The notes under the pieces: model-generated
Told to the model about the DNA's origin: nothing
What the model saw: the letters and a program-made list of their open reading frames with translations, nothing else
The model's database searches: none
Made by a program: the position numbers and the translations under genes
Shown: positions 18,506-27,791 of the stretch, one piece after another
Layout of the letters: every line of letters begins with the position of its first letter
Position numbering within the stretch: position 1 is the stretch's first letter
Assembly (NCBI RefSeq): GCF_015999545.1
Contig: NZ_CP065546.1
Span: forward strand, 4,434,001-4,498,000
DNA from: Lysinibacillus sp. JNUCC-52
GTDB lineage: Bacteria > Bacillota > Bacilli > Bacillales_A > Planococcaceae
Direction: 5' to 3'
Length of the DNA stretch: 64,000 bases

Positions 18506-18931
18506 ATGGGTTTTGTATTAAAAGTAGAAGGATCAGAAGCAATTGAATTAGGTTTAGAAAGCATTATGACAGTGGAGTATGAAACAGATACTCCAAATGA
18601 CTCGAATGCTCGTTCAACAGATGTTGGAGCAACGTTAAAAGTTAAGGGGAAAATCCTTACTGCGACAGACGGCGATAATTCAGATGATACGATGAAATTA
18701 GGATTATGGTCATTAGTCCCTGCTGAAAAGGCAGACTGTTACCGTAAAGTAACACTAGAAGTTATTTCAGCTGATCAAGTAGTAAGAAAAATCCATTTCC
18801 CAAATGCCTTTGTTGTTGACTATTCAGAAAGATATGGCGACACAGAAGGGATCGGAGAATTCTACTTATTCATTAAGCAGAAGAAAGATAAAACAGATCT
18901 TGCGAAAATCGAAGGCGGCTACGCTGTTTAA
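18506..18931 (+). CDS. Hcp/tail-tube-like protein
   Basis: A 141-aa protein of mostly beta character, the usual size for Hcp or phage tail-tube protein. It begins MGFVLKVEGSEAIELG, contains ARSTDVGATLKVKGKI and ends with a beta-rich GIGEFYLFIKQK. In type VI systems Hcp rings stack inside the sheath and carry effectors. Its place directly behind the sheath-like gene and ahead of signalling genes fits. AGGAGGG lies 7 bases before the ATG, and a hairpin follows, as expected for a gene made in excess. The Hcp assignment is inference. Confidence 0.6.
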   Translation: MGFVLKVEGSEAIELGLESIMTVEYETDTPNDSNARSTDVGATLKVKGKILTATDGDNSDDTMKLGLWSLVPAEKADCYRKVTLEVISADQVVRKIHFPNAFVVDYSERYGDTEGIGEFYLFIKQKKDKTDLAKIEGGYAV

Positions 18932-18957
18932 GTAGAAGTTTGATAGGTCACAACACA

Positions 18958-18989
18958 TTATCTAAGGGACTATATAGTTCCTTAGATAA
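18958..18989 (+). terminator. partial terminator behind the tube-like gene
   Basis: Inverted repeat TTATCTAAGG...CCTTAGATAA with inner ACTA/TAGT pairs and a short TTTT end. It may let most transcripts stop after the tube gene while some read on. Confidence 0.6.
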
Positions 18990-19023
18990 TTTTGAATAAT
19001 CCTAATACAGGGGATGAAAAATC

Positions 19024-19455
19024 GTGAAAAATCATTATGAAATTTTAGGTGTTAGCAGACAAGCAACACAAGACCAAATTAAGCTCGCATATAGGAAATT
19101 ATCGAAAAAACATCATCCTGACGTAAGCGGAGGCAATAAAGAGTCGGAGCAAATCTTTTTAGATGTACAAGAGGCCTATAAAGTATTAAAGGATACGTCT
19201 TCTAGAGAAGCATATGATGCACGTCTTGATGGTGCAGCGCAAAGCGGTGGGCAAACATTCGAACAGGCAACGAAAACGAAAGATCGAACAACTACCCATA
19301 AGCAAGAGTTTAATATGAATGATATCGAGCAAAACTTTGAGCATTTTTTCGGTTTTAATCCAAAAACGAAGGAAACGTCATCAACACTTCATAAAACAGC
19401 AAAGAAAAACCCTTTAGATACAACGGAATTATTCGAACGATTTTTTAACAAGTAA
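19024..19455 (+). CDS. J-domain co-chaperone
   Basis: A 143-aa protein with an N-terminal J domain (residues 1-65: HYEILGVSRQATQDQIKLAY, then KKHHPDVSGG with the HPD tripeptide) and a polar tail ending PLDTTELFERFFNK. It lacks the zinc-finger and substrate domains of housekeeping DnaJ. It probably stimulates the ATPase of the Hsp70-like protein in the same operon (25128-27776) and directs it to the apparatus. It starts with GTG at 19024 after GGGGATG. Confidence 0.85.
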   Translation: MKNHYEILGVSRQATQDQIKLAYRKLSKKHHPDVSGGNKESEQIFLDVQEAYKVLKDTSSREAYDARLDGAAQSGGQTFEQATKTKDRTTTHKQEFNMNDIEQNFEHFFGFNPKTKETSSTLHKTAKKNPLDTTELFERFFNK

Positions 19456-19482
19456 AACCTTAGCGTGGAGGAGCGTGCTTTC

Positions 19483-20061
19483 GTGAATGACATAAAAAAT
19501 GCAATGGAAGTAAATACGCACAATGCCAATAACCAAATGATAATTAAAATTATCGATATTATCATTGTGATCATTGCCTTCTTTTTTATTTTATATGTAT
19601 TTGTTATGAATCAAAATTTTCTTTTGAAAACAATCATTGGCACTATGATGGTCATCATTGTCCTTGTTTATGGATTAATAAAATATGAAGCAAAAGAGAC
19701 AATCTATGAATTTACAGATACGAACATTCAGAAAATTGTATTACTGAACGAACGTGGAGCAGAAATTGAAGAGTGGCTGTTAGAAGGAAAAACCTCATTG
19801 CTCATTGGGAAGAGCTCAACTGAACGAGAGGTAGATATAGATTTAAATGGCACAGAATACGAATCGCTCATAAATTACGAGCATGCTGTTTTAAATTGTG
19901 TATCCGATATGTGGTACATAGAAGATATTGACTCTGTGAACGGTGTAGGCATTAAAAAAGCGCATAAGCGTGTGAAAAGTAGTTTAAAACAGGAAAGCCC
20001 TTATCGATTAAATAGTGGAGATATTATATACATAGCAAATACTAGAATTTTAGCAAAATAA
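19483..20061 (+). CDS. membrane-anchored FHA-domain protein
   Basis: A 192-aa protein with two adjacent membrane helices (residues about 22-42 and 50-66, IIDIIIVIIAFFFILYVFV) and a C-terminal FHA-like domain facing the cytoplasm (LLIGKSSTEREVDIDL, NYEHAVL, DSVNGVGI). FHA domains bind phosphothreonine, so this is a likely reader of the kinase at 14707. I chose the GTG at 19483 because GGAGGAG lies 9 bases ahead. It resembles the Fha/TagH position in type VI loci by logic, not by sequence. Confidence 0.7.
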   Translation: MNDIKNAMEVNTHNANNQMIIKIIDIIIVIIAFFFILYVFVMNQNFLLKTIIGTMMVIIVLVYGLIKYEAKETIYEFTDTNIQKIVLLNERGAEIEEWLLEGKTSLLIGKSSTEREVDIDLNGTEYESLINYEHAVLNCVSDMWYIEDIDSVNGVGIKKAHKRVKSSLKQESPYRLNSGDIIYIANTRILAK

Positions 20062-20100
20062 AGAAAAGCTAGATTCGTAACGAAGATGGAGGATAACAAT

Positions 20101-20625
20101 ATGAGTTTGATTAGATGTACGAATGGTCACATGTTTAGTTCAAGAAGACATAGAAATGTTTGTCCTTATTGCAATGTCATGGTAGAGCAAGAACCAAGAA
20201 TAACGACGGCTACGGCTGTTGCAGAAGTGGATGATAAAACGATGCCGTATCTTGGCGAAATGGATGGGATTGACCCTGTCACAGGATGGCTAGTTTGTAT
20301 TGAAGGACCTCCAATGGGACGAGATTATCGGATTTTATCTGAAAAGAACTTTATCGGACGAGCAGAAGATATGCATATCCGCATTATTGGCGACAATAGC
20401 ATTTCGAAACGTAATCATGCAGTTATTGTCTATGACCCTAAAAAAAGAAACTTCTATTTGCTGCCTGGGGATGCATCAGGTTTAGCTTATTTAAATAATG
20501 AAGCAGTTTATACACCAACAGAGTTAGCAGCATATGACGTTATACAACTTGGTACAAGTATGTTTCTATTTATTCCTCTATGTGGTGTGCATTTTGAATG
20601 GGAAAACAACCAAAGCGAGGAATGA
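20101..20625 (+). CDS. zinc-ribbon FHA-domain protein
   Basis: A 174-aa soluble protein. An N-terminal zinc-ribbon-like motif (CTNGHMF, then CPYCN) is followed by an FHA domain (NFIGRAEDMHIRI, SISKRNHAVIVYD, AYLNNEAVY). GR, S and the N residues needed for phosphothreonine binding are visible. I chose the ATG at 20101, 6 bases behind GGAGG. It is the second phospho-reader in the operon and probably a substrate or partner of the kinase/PP2C pair. Confidence 0.78.
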   Translation: MSLIRCTNGHMFSSRRHRNVCPYCNVMVEQEPRITTATAVAEVDDKTMPYLGEMDGIDPVTGWLVCIEGPPMGRDYRILSEKNFIGRAEDMHIRIIGDNSISKRNHAVIVYDPKKRNFYLLPGDASGLAYLNNEAVYTPTELAAYDVIQLGTSMFLFIPLCGVHFEWENNQSEE

Positions 20626-20631
20626 TGAAAA

Positions 20632-21471
20632 ATGGATCAGACACTACTATCTTACATGATTGCACTTGCTTTCATCATTGTCATCATTGCTTTACTTATA
20701 CTGCGCAAAATACTAATGCATAAAAAAGAAACGAGCAAGATTGCGATTGGAAATGGGCAAACCATTGGTAGGCGAGATGAACAGGATGACTATTTTTCGA
20801 CTGTTGAAACACCCGTTGGCACGATGGCGGTTCTTGCTGATGGCATCAGTGGATTAGCAAATGGCAGAATGGCTAGTACAGTTGCAGTTACGACATTTAT
20901 TCATAAGTTTATGAAGCTAACTAGTATAGCAAATATACGGTCTTATTTTAAGGAAACGGCCTTAACGAGCAATGGCATGATTCTAGAAAATTTAAATGGC
21001 TCTAATGGTGGAACTACATTAGTAGCGGCAGTTATTGATGAGCATGGTTACTTACATTGGGGGGCTGTCGGGGATAGTGTAATTTCAATCTTTCGAAATG
21101 GGGAATTCATCGCAATCAATCAAAAACATATTTTTGAATCAGTATTAAAGGAACGCTATATTTCAGGGGAAATTTCTCAATTAGAGGTGCAAGAAAACCC
21201 ACTGAAAAAGAGACTGATCAATTATTTAGGTTACGAAGGATTTAAAAATCTAGATATAGGAGAGAAACCTATTCAGCTAAGAAATGGTGACAAGGTTTGT
21301 CTATTCAGTGATGGTGTCTACGATACTTTAACAGAAGTAGAATTGGAAAAAATGCTTTCACAGCATGCCCCACCATATGATATTGCGCAAGACATTATTA
21401 AAGCCGTGGAACAAAAACGCTTAAAAAATCAAGACAATGCTACAATCGTAATTTTAGAAAAAACATGGTAA
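20632..21471 (+). CDS. membrane-anchored PP2C-type phosphatase
   Basis: A 279-aa protein with an N-terminal helix (residues about 7-27) and a PP2C domain. Metal-binding motifs are present: RRDEQDDYF (about 45), LADGISG (about 72), FSDGVYDT (about 225) and QDNATIVI (about 267). It should remove phosphate from the kinase targets and reset the system, as PppA does in type VI secretion. It lies 6 bases behind the FHA gene. Confidence 0.85.
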   Translation: MDQTLLSYMIALAFIIVIIALLILRKILMHKKETSKIAIGNGQTIGRRDEQDDYFSTVETPVGTMAVLADGISGLANGRMASTVAVTTFIHKFMKLTSIANIRSYFKETALTSNGMILENLNGSNGGTTLVAAVIDEHGYLHWGAVGDSVISIFRNGEFIAINQKHIFESVLKERYISGEISQLEVQENPLKKRLINYLGYEGFKNLDIGEKPIQLRNGDKVCLFSDGVYDTLTEVELEKMLSQHAPPYDIAQDIIKAVEQKRLKNQDNATIVILEKTW

Positions 21472-21494
21472 CCCGTTTAGGTTAAGGAGGTGGA

Positions 21495-23138
21495 ATGATG
21501 AGAAAGGAAAACAGCGACTTTAAAACAAGCTTTCTATCGGAAGCAGGCTCTTTTATGCAAAATAAAGATTACTTTGCCTATGCTGAGCTAGATGATGTTG
21601 CTTGTTGGGTGGCGGTCAAAGGGTTGGATTCCGATCAAGAAATCAATAGTGCAGAACTAGCGGTCAAAGGTATTCTCGAAAAATTTATGGAAAAGCCGTC
21701 AATATCCAGAAGAGCGATTAAAAAATATTTAAAAAATGCGCAAGCTATCATGCAAGCACAAAGCTTAAGGGTTCGGTTGAAGGCTAGTATTGTAATGGTT
21801 GTATCCGATTACTCAAAAATGATTGTGGCAGTTGCAGGAAATTCGAGGCTTTATCATTTTCGTAATGGCACTTTAACGTATAAAAGCACTGATCAAAGTT
21901 TAGCACAGGAAATCGTTAATAGTAGGGATCGTTCGCTCGATATAAGCCAGCATGAGGAAAGAAGCAACTTACTCAATTATCTTGGGAAGCCGAATGATTT
22001 TACGCCATTTATTTCGAAGAAAATGAAGTTAATCGATGGCGATGTATTAGTGCTTAGCACAGCAGGCTTTTGGGAAGATGTCAGTGAAATTGAAATGGCA
22101 GATGCTTTGGAGGAAACGAAAGATCCTGAGCAATACACTGATTTATTAGAAGAAGTGCTTCTAAGTAGGCAAAGGAAAGTCGTCAATAATTACACAATCG
22201 CCGCTATATTTGTTAACAAGGTTTATCAGGAAACAAATAAGAAAAAAATGAAATACATTAAAATGATTGCGGCTGCATTAGTCGTAACTTTAGTCGTTGG
22301 TGGTAGTACGATTTTTTATCAGGCAAAGCAAGCGAAAAAAATGGCAGAATTAACGATTGAGATGAAGGATCATGAAAAGAGTGGCAACCTATATTTCCAA
22401 GACGGCAATTACGACAAGGCGCTTCTTGAATATAGTGAGGGCAGAAATGCGGCCAAAAAATTGAAGGATCCAATACATAGAAATTTACTCGCGAAAAAGT
22501 TAAGAATTACGGACCTAATCATCAATGGCGATAAATCAGCCGAGGCGGGGAAATTTACAGAAGCGCTTGAACAATACGAAAAGGCAAAAAAAGAAGGCAA
22601 GCTTATTAAAAACTTTGGAAAAGAAGTAACGGAACAACGCATCGCCAATATGGATACCATTGTACAAATTGCTGAAACAGTAAAGGATGGAGATCTTCAA
22701 TTTGATGCAGAAGATTACAATGGAGCCCTAGGAAACTATCAAAAGGCAAGAAAAAAGGCCCTAGCAATCTCATTTACGGGCGAGCCTCAAATAAAAACTA
22801 AAATTGAAGAAACAGAAGCTAAAATTGCCGAATTGAAAAAGGCACAGAAAGAATTACAAGCTGAAGGATTAGAAAAAAATGGCGATCAAAGCTATGCGCG
22901 CTTAGATTATGAGAAAGCAATTGAATCGTACACATTGGCTCAAGAAATTTATCAGGAAACGGAACTAATCGCAAAAGTGTTAGGGCTTGAGCGAAAAATT
23001 ATGAATGCCAATGATAAATTAAACCCTACTCCTCAAGCTGCTACAAGCGACCCGTCTTTTGAAGCGGCACTTCCTATGGAGACAGGGCCAGCAAGCGGTG
23101 AACCATCCGATGCAGAAGTGATGAAAGAGGGAAAATAA
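21495..23138 (+). CDS. transmembrane PP2C-like pseudophosphatase with TPR repeats
   Basis: A 547-aa protein. Residues 1-240 keep the PP2C fold, but the ADG motif is replaced by VKGLDSD, SDG by STAGF and DNAT by NNYT, so metal binding is probably lost. One helix (about 252-275, MIAAALVVTLVVGGSTIFY) follows, then three or four TPR-like repeats (GNLYFQDGNYDKALLEY, DLQFDAEDYNGALGNYQ, GDQSYARLDYEKAIESY) that should lie outside the membrane. A sensor that reads an external or envelope signal and passes it to the kinase/phosphatase switch is likely. AAGGAGGTGG precedes the ATG. Confidence 0.75.
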   Translation: MMRKENSDFKTSFLSEAGSFMQNKDYFAYAELDDVACWVAVKGLDSDQEINSAELAVKGILEKFMEKPSISRRAIKKYLKNAQAIMQAQSLRVRLKASIVMVVSDYSKMIVAVAGNSRLYHFRNGTLTYKSTDQSLAQEIVNSRDRSLDISQHEERSNLLNYLGKPNDFTPFISKKMKLIDGDVLVLSTAGFWEDVSEIEMADALEETKDPEQYTDLLEEVLLSRQRKVVNNYTIAAIFVNKVYQETNKKKMKYIKMIAAALVVTLVVGGSTIFYQAKQAKKMAELTIEMKDHEKSGNLYFQDGNYDKALLEYSEGRNAAKKLKDPIHRNLLAKKLRITDLIINGDKSAEAGKFTEALEQYEKAKKEGKLIKNFGKEVTEQRIANMDTIVQIAETVKDGDLQFDAEDYNGALGNYQKARKKALAISFTGEPQIKTKIEETEAKIAELKKAQKELQAEGLEKNGDQSYARLDYEKAIESYTLAQEIYQETELIAKVLGLERKIMNANDKLNPTPQAATSDPSFEAALPMETGPASGEPSDAEVMKEGK

Positions 23139-23139
23139 A

Positions 23140-24417
23140 TTGATAAAAGAGCTCATGATTGAACGGTTACGCAAAATTGAAGATTTGGAGCAACGTCAAC
23201 TACTAAAAGATATTGTAAGTGGCGTTTTTGTAAATTTAATCGACTATCAGGAGGAAATGAACAACAAGCTTGAAGAGCGTGTTTTTAATGAGATGGAAGA
23301 TGTGGAGAATCGATTTGATATTTTTGTAACGCTTAGTCATCAGGAGGATATTGATCCAATTCATCAATGTTTATTTCCGATGAGACCAGCTGATTTAGAA
23401 AGTAAAACAATTCAACTAAATAAATTGCTGCAATCGCTTGAACGCAATGAACAAGCAGTACTGTTTCCATTATTTCTCGCATGTGATTCGGTCCAAATTC
23501 AGCAGTTACTAGCTGAGGAACGGTTGTTTAACGGAACCATTGTAACGACAGCAGGGCCAATATCGATTCAAGTTAGCCTTACAAGAAATACTGACTATTT
23601 GCAAGAAATCAACAAGCTATATCCGATCTTTCAAATAAATGGATTGCCATGGAAAACAATCAATCATCCATTCGCCTATAAGTTTTTTAATGTCAATTTA
23701 GTGAAGTGTTCCCCTTTGAACGAGGATGCGGAAATTACTCAAATTAATGTTGATTTAGAAGAATATGAGGTAAACAAACGACTGAATGTAGTACCGCTTT
23801 GGAATATTGAACGGCATGAAGTCAAAAATATTGGGTTTCCTGTTCCAGCAATCGATAAGGTGAATTATGAGCATGTCCTTTCAATTCGGAAAATGGGAAA
23901 TGAACATGGCTATCTTATAGAAGCAGATGTGGAGAATGTTCGCTACATCAAACGAACAGACAATGAATTAACGGTTGTTTCGCCACAAGATAAGTCAGGG
24001 ATTTGGAAGCTATTAAAAGTAGTGAAAATGGAAGAAGAGAAGCTAGGTAAGCTAAATTTCGAGCTTGTCTCCAATCGGCGAATAGAGCATTTTACGTCTA
24101 AATTTGCTAGTAAGCATTCTTCAAATGTCAAAACGAAGGGGGAAATTATTCGGATGGTAAACACCTTCGATGCGGCAAATAAATTTGAGCTTGTTGATAT
24201 TGAAATAGTCAATTCATTTTTAGAAGCAAGCTTTACCTACTGTACGAACCCTTTCATAACAGAGATGCTAGGCGAACATAGCCATAAAAAAATAATGCTT
24301 TTAAAGTTTAAGGCAAAAGAGGAAAAAGACTTTTTAGCGAATGACATTTTAAGCTTCTTAGTATCAGAAGTACAACGACATTTCTTTGAATATAAATGTG
24401 TAGGTGTTTGGCTATGA
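23140..24417 (+). CDS. unassigned apparatus protein, possible baseplate part
   Basis: A 425-aa soluble protein not recognised by sequence. It begins with a charged helical region (IERLRKIEDLEQRQLLKDI) and then a mostly beta body. Its position, size and coupling (TTG start 2 bases behind the previous stop, ATGA overlap with the next gene) fit a structural pair such as TssF-TssG of type VI baseplates, where a larger protein is made together with a smaller one. That is inference from context only. Confidence 0.45.
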   Translation: MIKELMIERLRKIEDLEQRQLLKDIVSGVFVNLIDYQEEMNNKLEERVFNEMEDVENRFDIFVTLSHQEDIDPIHQCLFPMRPADLESKTIQLNKLLQSLERNEQAVLFPLFLACDSVQIQQLLAEERLFNGTIVTTAGPISIQVSLTRNTDYLQEINKLYPIFQINGLPWKTINHPFAYKFFNVNLVKCSPLNEDAEITQINVDLEEYEVNKRLNVVPLWNIERHEVKNIGFPVPAIDKVNYEHVLSIRKMGNEHGYLIEADVENVRYIKRTDNELTVVSPQDKSGIWKLLKVVKMEEEKLGKLNFELVSNRRIEHFTSKFASKHSSNVKTKGEIIRMVNTFDAANKFELVDIEIVNSFLEASFTYCTNPFITEMLGEHSHKKIMLLKFKAKEEKDFLANDILSFLVSEVQRHFFEYKCVGVWL

Positions 24418-25103
24418 ATTATATTTGGGATTTGCTTATTAAAGCCGAAGATGAAGGGCTTTCTAAAAAGGATATTTATTTTTACCTTGCTGAAATTTAT
24501 TCGCCCTATATGGAGCTTAGTCTTCCTATTTTAAATGCACAGTATGTGGAACAGCATGTTGAGGTGAATCCATATTACCGCTATTTTGGCATTTTTAACA
24601 ACTTGTTTCATCCTGATAATTATTCAGATAGAGAATTTAGAGAATACCTTTTCGACATCGTTTTGCATTTCTTAGCCGAAATTGATCGGATGCAAGGAAT
24701 GAACACAATGGAATTTTATATTCGCTTTATTTTAAAAGATATGGAAGCCAATGTATTTGGTAATGTAGTGCGTCGAAATATTCATGCCTTTTCCAAAAAG
24801 GAGCAAGAAATAGTTGTACTGAACATACTAAAGCTTTACCAGACAGGTGAAGAAATTTACTTATTAAAAGACACTTTAAAAAGGCTCTTTAAAGGTTGCT
24901 TGATCTATATAAAATCCGAGGAACAGGATGAACTGCTTATTTATATAAGTCAAAAGAAGACACAACAAAATGAGCAAAAAGTGCAGCTTATACAAGAAAT
25001 CTTTTTGCCAATTGGCTTTCAATTAGAGGTTTATTGGCAATATCACTTCGGCATTATTGATGCAGAGCAAACGATGATGCTAGATCGCATAGCTCTATAC
25101 TAA
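24414..25103 (+). CDS. unassigned apparatus protein, partner of the previous gene
   Basis: A 229-aa, mostly helical acidic protein (MNYIWDLLIKAEDEG...). No known domain is seen. The ATG at 24414 overlaps the upstream stop (ATGA), so the two proteins are probably made in equal amounts and interact. By position it could match a small baseplate wedge component; this is speculation. Confidence 0.45.
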   Translation: MNYIWDLLIKAEDEGLSKKDIYFYLAEIYSPYMELSLPILNAQYVEQHVEVNPYYRYFGIFNNLFHPDNYSDREFREYLFDIVLHFLAEIDRMQGMNTMEFYIRFILKDMEANVFGNVVRRNIHAFSKKEQEIVVLNILKLYQTGEEIYLLKDTLKRLFKGCLIYIKSEEQDELLIYISQKKTQQNEQKVQLIQEIFLPIGFQLEVYWQYHFGIIDAEQTMMLDRIALY

Positions 25104-25127
25104 ACGGGGCAAAAGGAGGGATTTGGA

Positions 25128-27776
25128 ATGACGACTAAATATTCATATAAGCTGAATGTGAATAATCGCTTTGCAGAAAAAAAGTATATGACATTTACAC
25201 GTGTAGAGCTAATGGAAATGACCACATTTCAGCTTCGAAATATTTGTTATAAGGAAAAACTTGTGACTGGGCTTATTAATACACTAACGAGAGACGAGTT
25301 AATCGACAAAATTTTAAGATATCGTGGGGCCGAAGAAAACCTTCTTATTAAAGAAAACAAAGACGGAGGGTTTGAAAGAGTCGAAGCGGCTATGCAAACC
25401 TATTTAAAAACACCTATGTCAGACAATGGTGAAATAAAAATTCCTGCCAAAATGAGCTTATATAGCGGTATGAAAATGGATAAGCCAGATCAGTATTATG
25501 TAGAAACAGGTGGGTTTCTTGTTGAATCGAATGTCTTGCTCGTAAATGATGAGTTACAACTTTGCGCCATCCTGAATGTCATAAAGGATGACCAGCGCCC
25601 TAACAAATACTATTTTGCTGCAGATGAAGCAATAGGAATTCAGAAGACAAAAAATAAAAACTACAGCTTTATTTTTTTACGAAAGCAAGATTCAGAGTAT
25701 ATTTATAAAACTTACTATCAAGAGACCCCACTTCCGCCGACAAATCTTCACTACTATAAAGTACCAATACAAGATTTAGAGATAAAGCAGCTAGAAACAA
25801 CCAATGCGATTCTTGCTATCGACTTTGGCACGACGAATACAACTGCGGGTGTTTATTTAGAAAATGATTATGTGTCCTCTCCTTGTAGCCATGATTTATT
25901 AAATAACAGAATTCAGCTAAACAGCATCAATTTTGTGCAATTTCCAGACCCGCTCCACCAAAATGAATGGATTGAAGTTGTCCCAACAGTGATGACAGTG
26001 GCAGATTGTTCAAATCAAGACCAAGTGAGCTATTACTACGGCTATGAAGCATTAAAAATGATGAAAAAGAATAGCTATACGTCATTAGCAACGAAATTCC
26101 AAGGCATTAAACGGTGGGTAAGTAATTATACAAAATCAGAAGAGATTATGGATGCAAATGGCAATACAGCACTTGTGCCACGAAGCCAAATTTTAAGGGA
26201 ATTTATGCTTTATATTATTCGAATGGCAGAACATCAATTTAAATGTCGCTTTGCGCATTTACATATTTCTAGTCCTGTAAAGCTAAAAACGCAATTTTTG
26301 GACATGTTTCAGGCGATCCTACCTGAATACAACATCGAAACAGAGCATGCACTCGATGAAGGGATGGCAGTTCTTTATAATACAATCGCCAATCAAATAG
26401 AGAATAATAGCTTTTTAGATGAAAAGGAATATAAAGCACTCGTCATTGATTGTGGTGGTGGAACAACAGACCTTTCATCGTGTAAGTTCCGCATAGAGGA
26501 CGGGCATATTTCATACAAAATCGATATTCATACAACCTATGAAAATGGTGATACCAATTTTGGTGGCAACAATATTACATATCGCATTTTTCAATTTATG
26601 AAGATTGTTTTTGCAAACTATTATAGCCGAGGAAAAAATGCCTATGACATTGATGCATTAATTGATATTCCAGGCAAGGATATTTACCGATATGTAGACG
26701 ATCATGGTGTAGATGCTGTTTACGAGCAATTTGAAAAAGCCTTTTCAGATGCCGAGTATATTATTCCGACACGCTTTAAGGAATACGAAAATCGCACACG
26801 TGATGAATACTTACGTGTACGTAATAATTATTATTTCTTATGGGAAATGGCGGAGGAAATGAAGAAGGAATTTTTCCGCAAAACAGGCATTTTGCGCAGC
26901 CGCTTTTATTCGGAAAACGATTTGCAGCAGGACAGTGACTTGAATGTAACGGCTGTTGACCGATGGTGCCTATCATTAGTAGAAAACAATCAATTCAAAG
27001 ATGTGTATGATTATCCGAACGTCTTTTTTAATATTAAGGAAATTAACCATCTAATTAAAGCGGATATTTATGATATTGTGCGAGAGTTTTTAGAAGAGTT
27101 TTACGAAAATGGACTTCTCAGTGAATATTCCATTATTAAGCTAACAGGCCAATCGTGTAAAATTGATGCTTTTCGCGAGGCTTTAAAGGAGTTTGTACCA
27201 GGACGAAGCATTGAATTTAGACAGAAGGCTGAAAATATTGGGAAAGTGCCAGAGTTAAAGCTAGCTTGCCTAAGAGGAGCACTTCGTTATTTAAATGCGA
27301 AGAAGATAGGCATGATTGAAACAACCGTGACGAATCATGCACCTGTCGTACCTTATGCAGTAAGTGCCTTTACCCATAATCGTCAGGAAAAACTTCTGAT
27401 TAGCAGTCTAGAGCGACTTAACCAAATTCATGGCACCATTTCTCGACCATGGGGTGTAACGGAAGTTGAATTCTTCCTAACAGGTACCGACAATCAATCA
27501 TCCTATAAATACAATTACGTTAATCGCCAGGAAGAGTATGTGCCTGTTCTTTATGACAATATAGCGGCTAATTATCAACATAAAATACCACAGGACGAGA
27601 CAGATTCCATTATGAATGGGGAAGTGAAATTTTTTGTCTTCGCAGGAGAAGATCACTGGGGTTTCCATGTTGTCCCTGTTGCTAGACGTGAAGAACAACT
27701 GTACATCGGCAAAAAGGAATTCTTTGCTTTTGAAACGGATTTATCAGAGTTGGATTTCTTTGACGGCTTAAAGTAA
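25128..27776 (+). CDS. Hsp70-like ATPase with N-terminal SAP-like domain
   Basis: An 882-aa protein. Residues about 18-65 look like a SAP/Rho-N helix pair (MTTFQLRNICYKEK, LTRDELIDKILRYRG). An actin/Hsp70 ATPase core follows with phosphate-1 AIDFGTTNTTAGV (about 228-240), phosphate-2 VIDCGGGTTDL (about 439) and the adenosine motif IKLTGQS (about 667). Large insertions set it apart from DnaK, and no standard substrate-binding domain is seen; the tail is beta-rich. With the J-domain protein nearby it forms a dedicated chaperone pair, perhaps replacing the ClpV unfoldase missing from this locus. GGAGGG precedes the ATG. Confidence 0.75.
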   Translation: MTTKYSYKLNVNNRFAEKKYMTFTRVELMEMTTFQLRNICYKEKLVTGLINTLTRDELIDKILRYRGAEENLLIKENKDGGFERVEAAMQTYLKTPMSDNGEIKIPAKMSLYSGMKMDKPDQYYVETGGFLVESNVLLVNDELQLCAILNVIKDDQRPNKYYFAADEAIGIQKTKNKNYSFIFLRKQDSEYIYKTYYQETPLPPTNLHYYKVPIQDLEIKQLETTNAILAIDFGTTNTTAGVYLENDYVSSPCSHDLLNNRIQLNSINFVQFPDPLHQNEWIEVVPTVMTVADCSNQDQVSYYYGYEALKMMKKNSYTSLATKFQGIKRWVSNYTKSEEIMDANGNTALVPRSQILREFMLYIIRMAEHQFKCRFAHLHISSPVKLKTQFLDMFQAILPEYNIETEHALDEGMAVLYNTIANQIENNSFLDEKEYKALVIDCGGGTTDLSSCKFRIEDGHISYKIDIHTTYENGDTNFGGNNITYRIFQFMKIVFANYYSRGKNAYDIDALIDIPGKDIYRYVDDHGVDAVYEQFEKAFSDAEYIIPTRFKEYENRTRDEYLRVRNNYYFLWEMAEEMKKEFFRKTGILRSRFYSENDLQQDSDLNVTAVDRWCLSLVENNQFKDVYDYPNVFFNIKEINHLIKADIYDIVREFLEEFYENGLLSEYSIIKLTGQSCKIDAFREALKEFVPGRSIEFRQKAENIGKVPELKLACLRGALRYLNAKKIGMIETTVTNHAPVVPYAVSAFTHNRQEKLLISSLERLNQIHGTISRPWGVTEVEFFLTGTDNQSSYKYNYVNRQEEYVPVLYDNIAANYQHKIPQDETDSIMNGEVKFFVFAGEDHWGFHVVPVARREEQLYIGKKEFFAFETDLSELDFFDGLK

Positions 27777-27791
27777 GGAAAGCGCACACAA

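Noticed and set aside
25128..27776. Housekeeping DnaK
   Set aside because: Only the ATPase motifs are shared; the SAP-like N-terminus, large insertions and lack of a normal substrate-binding domain mark it as a system-specific paralogue.
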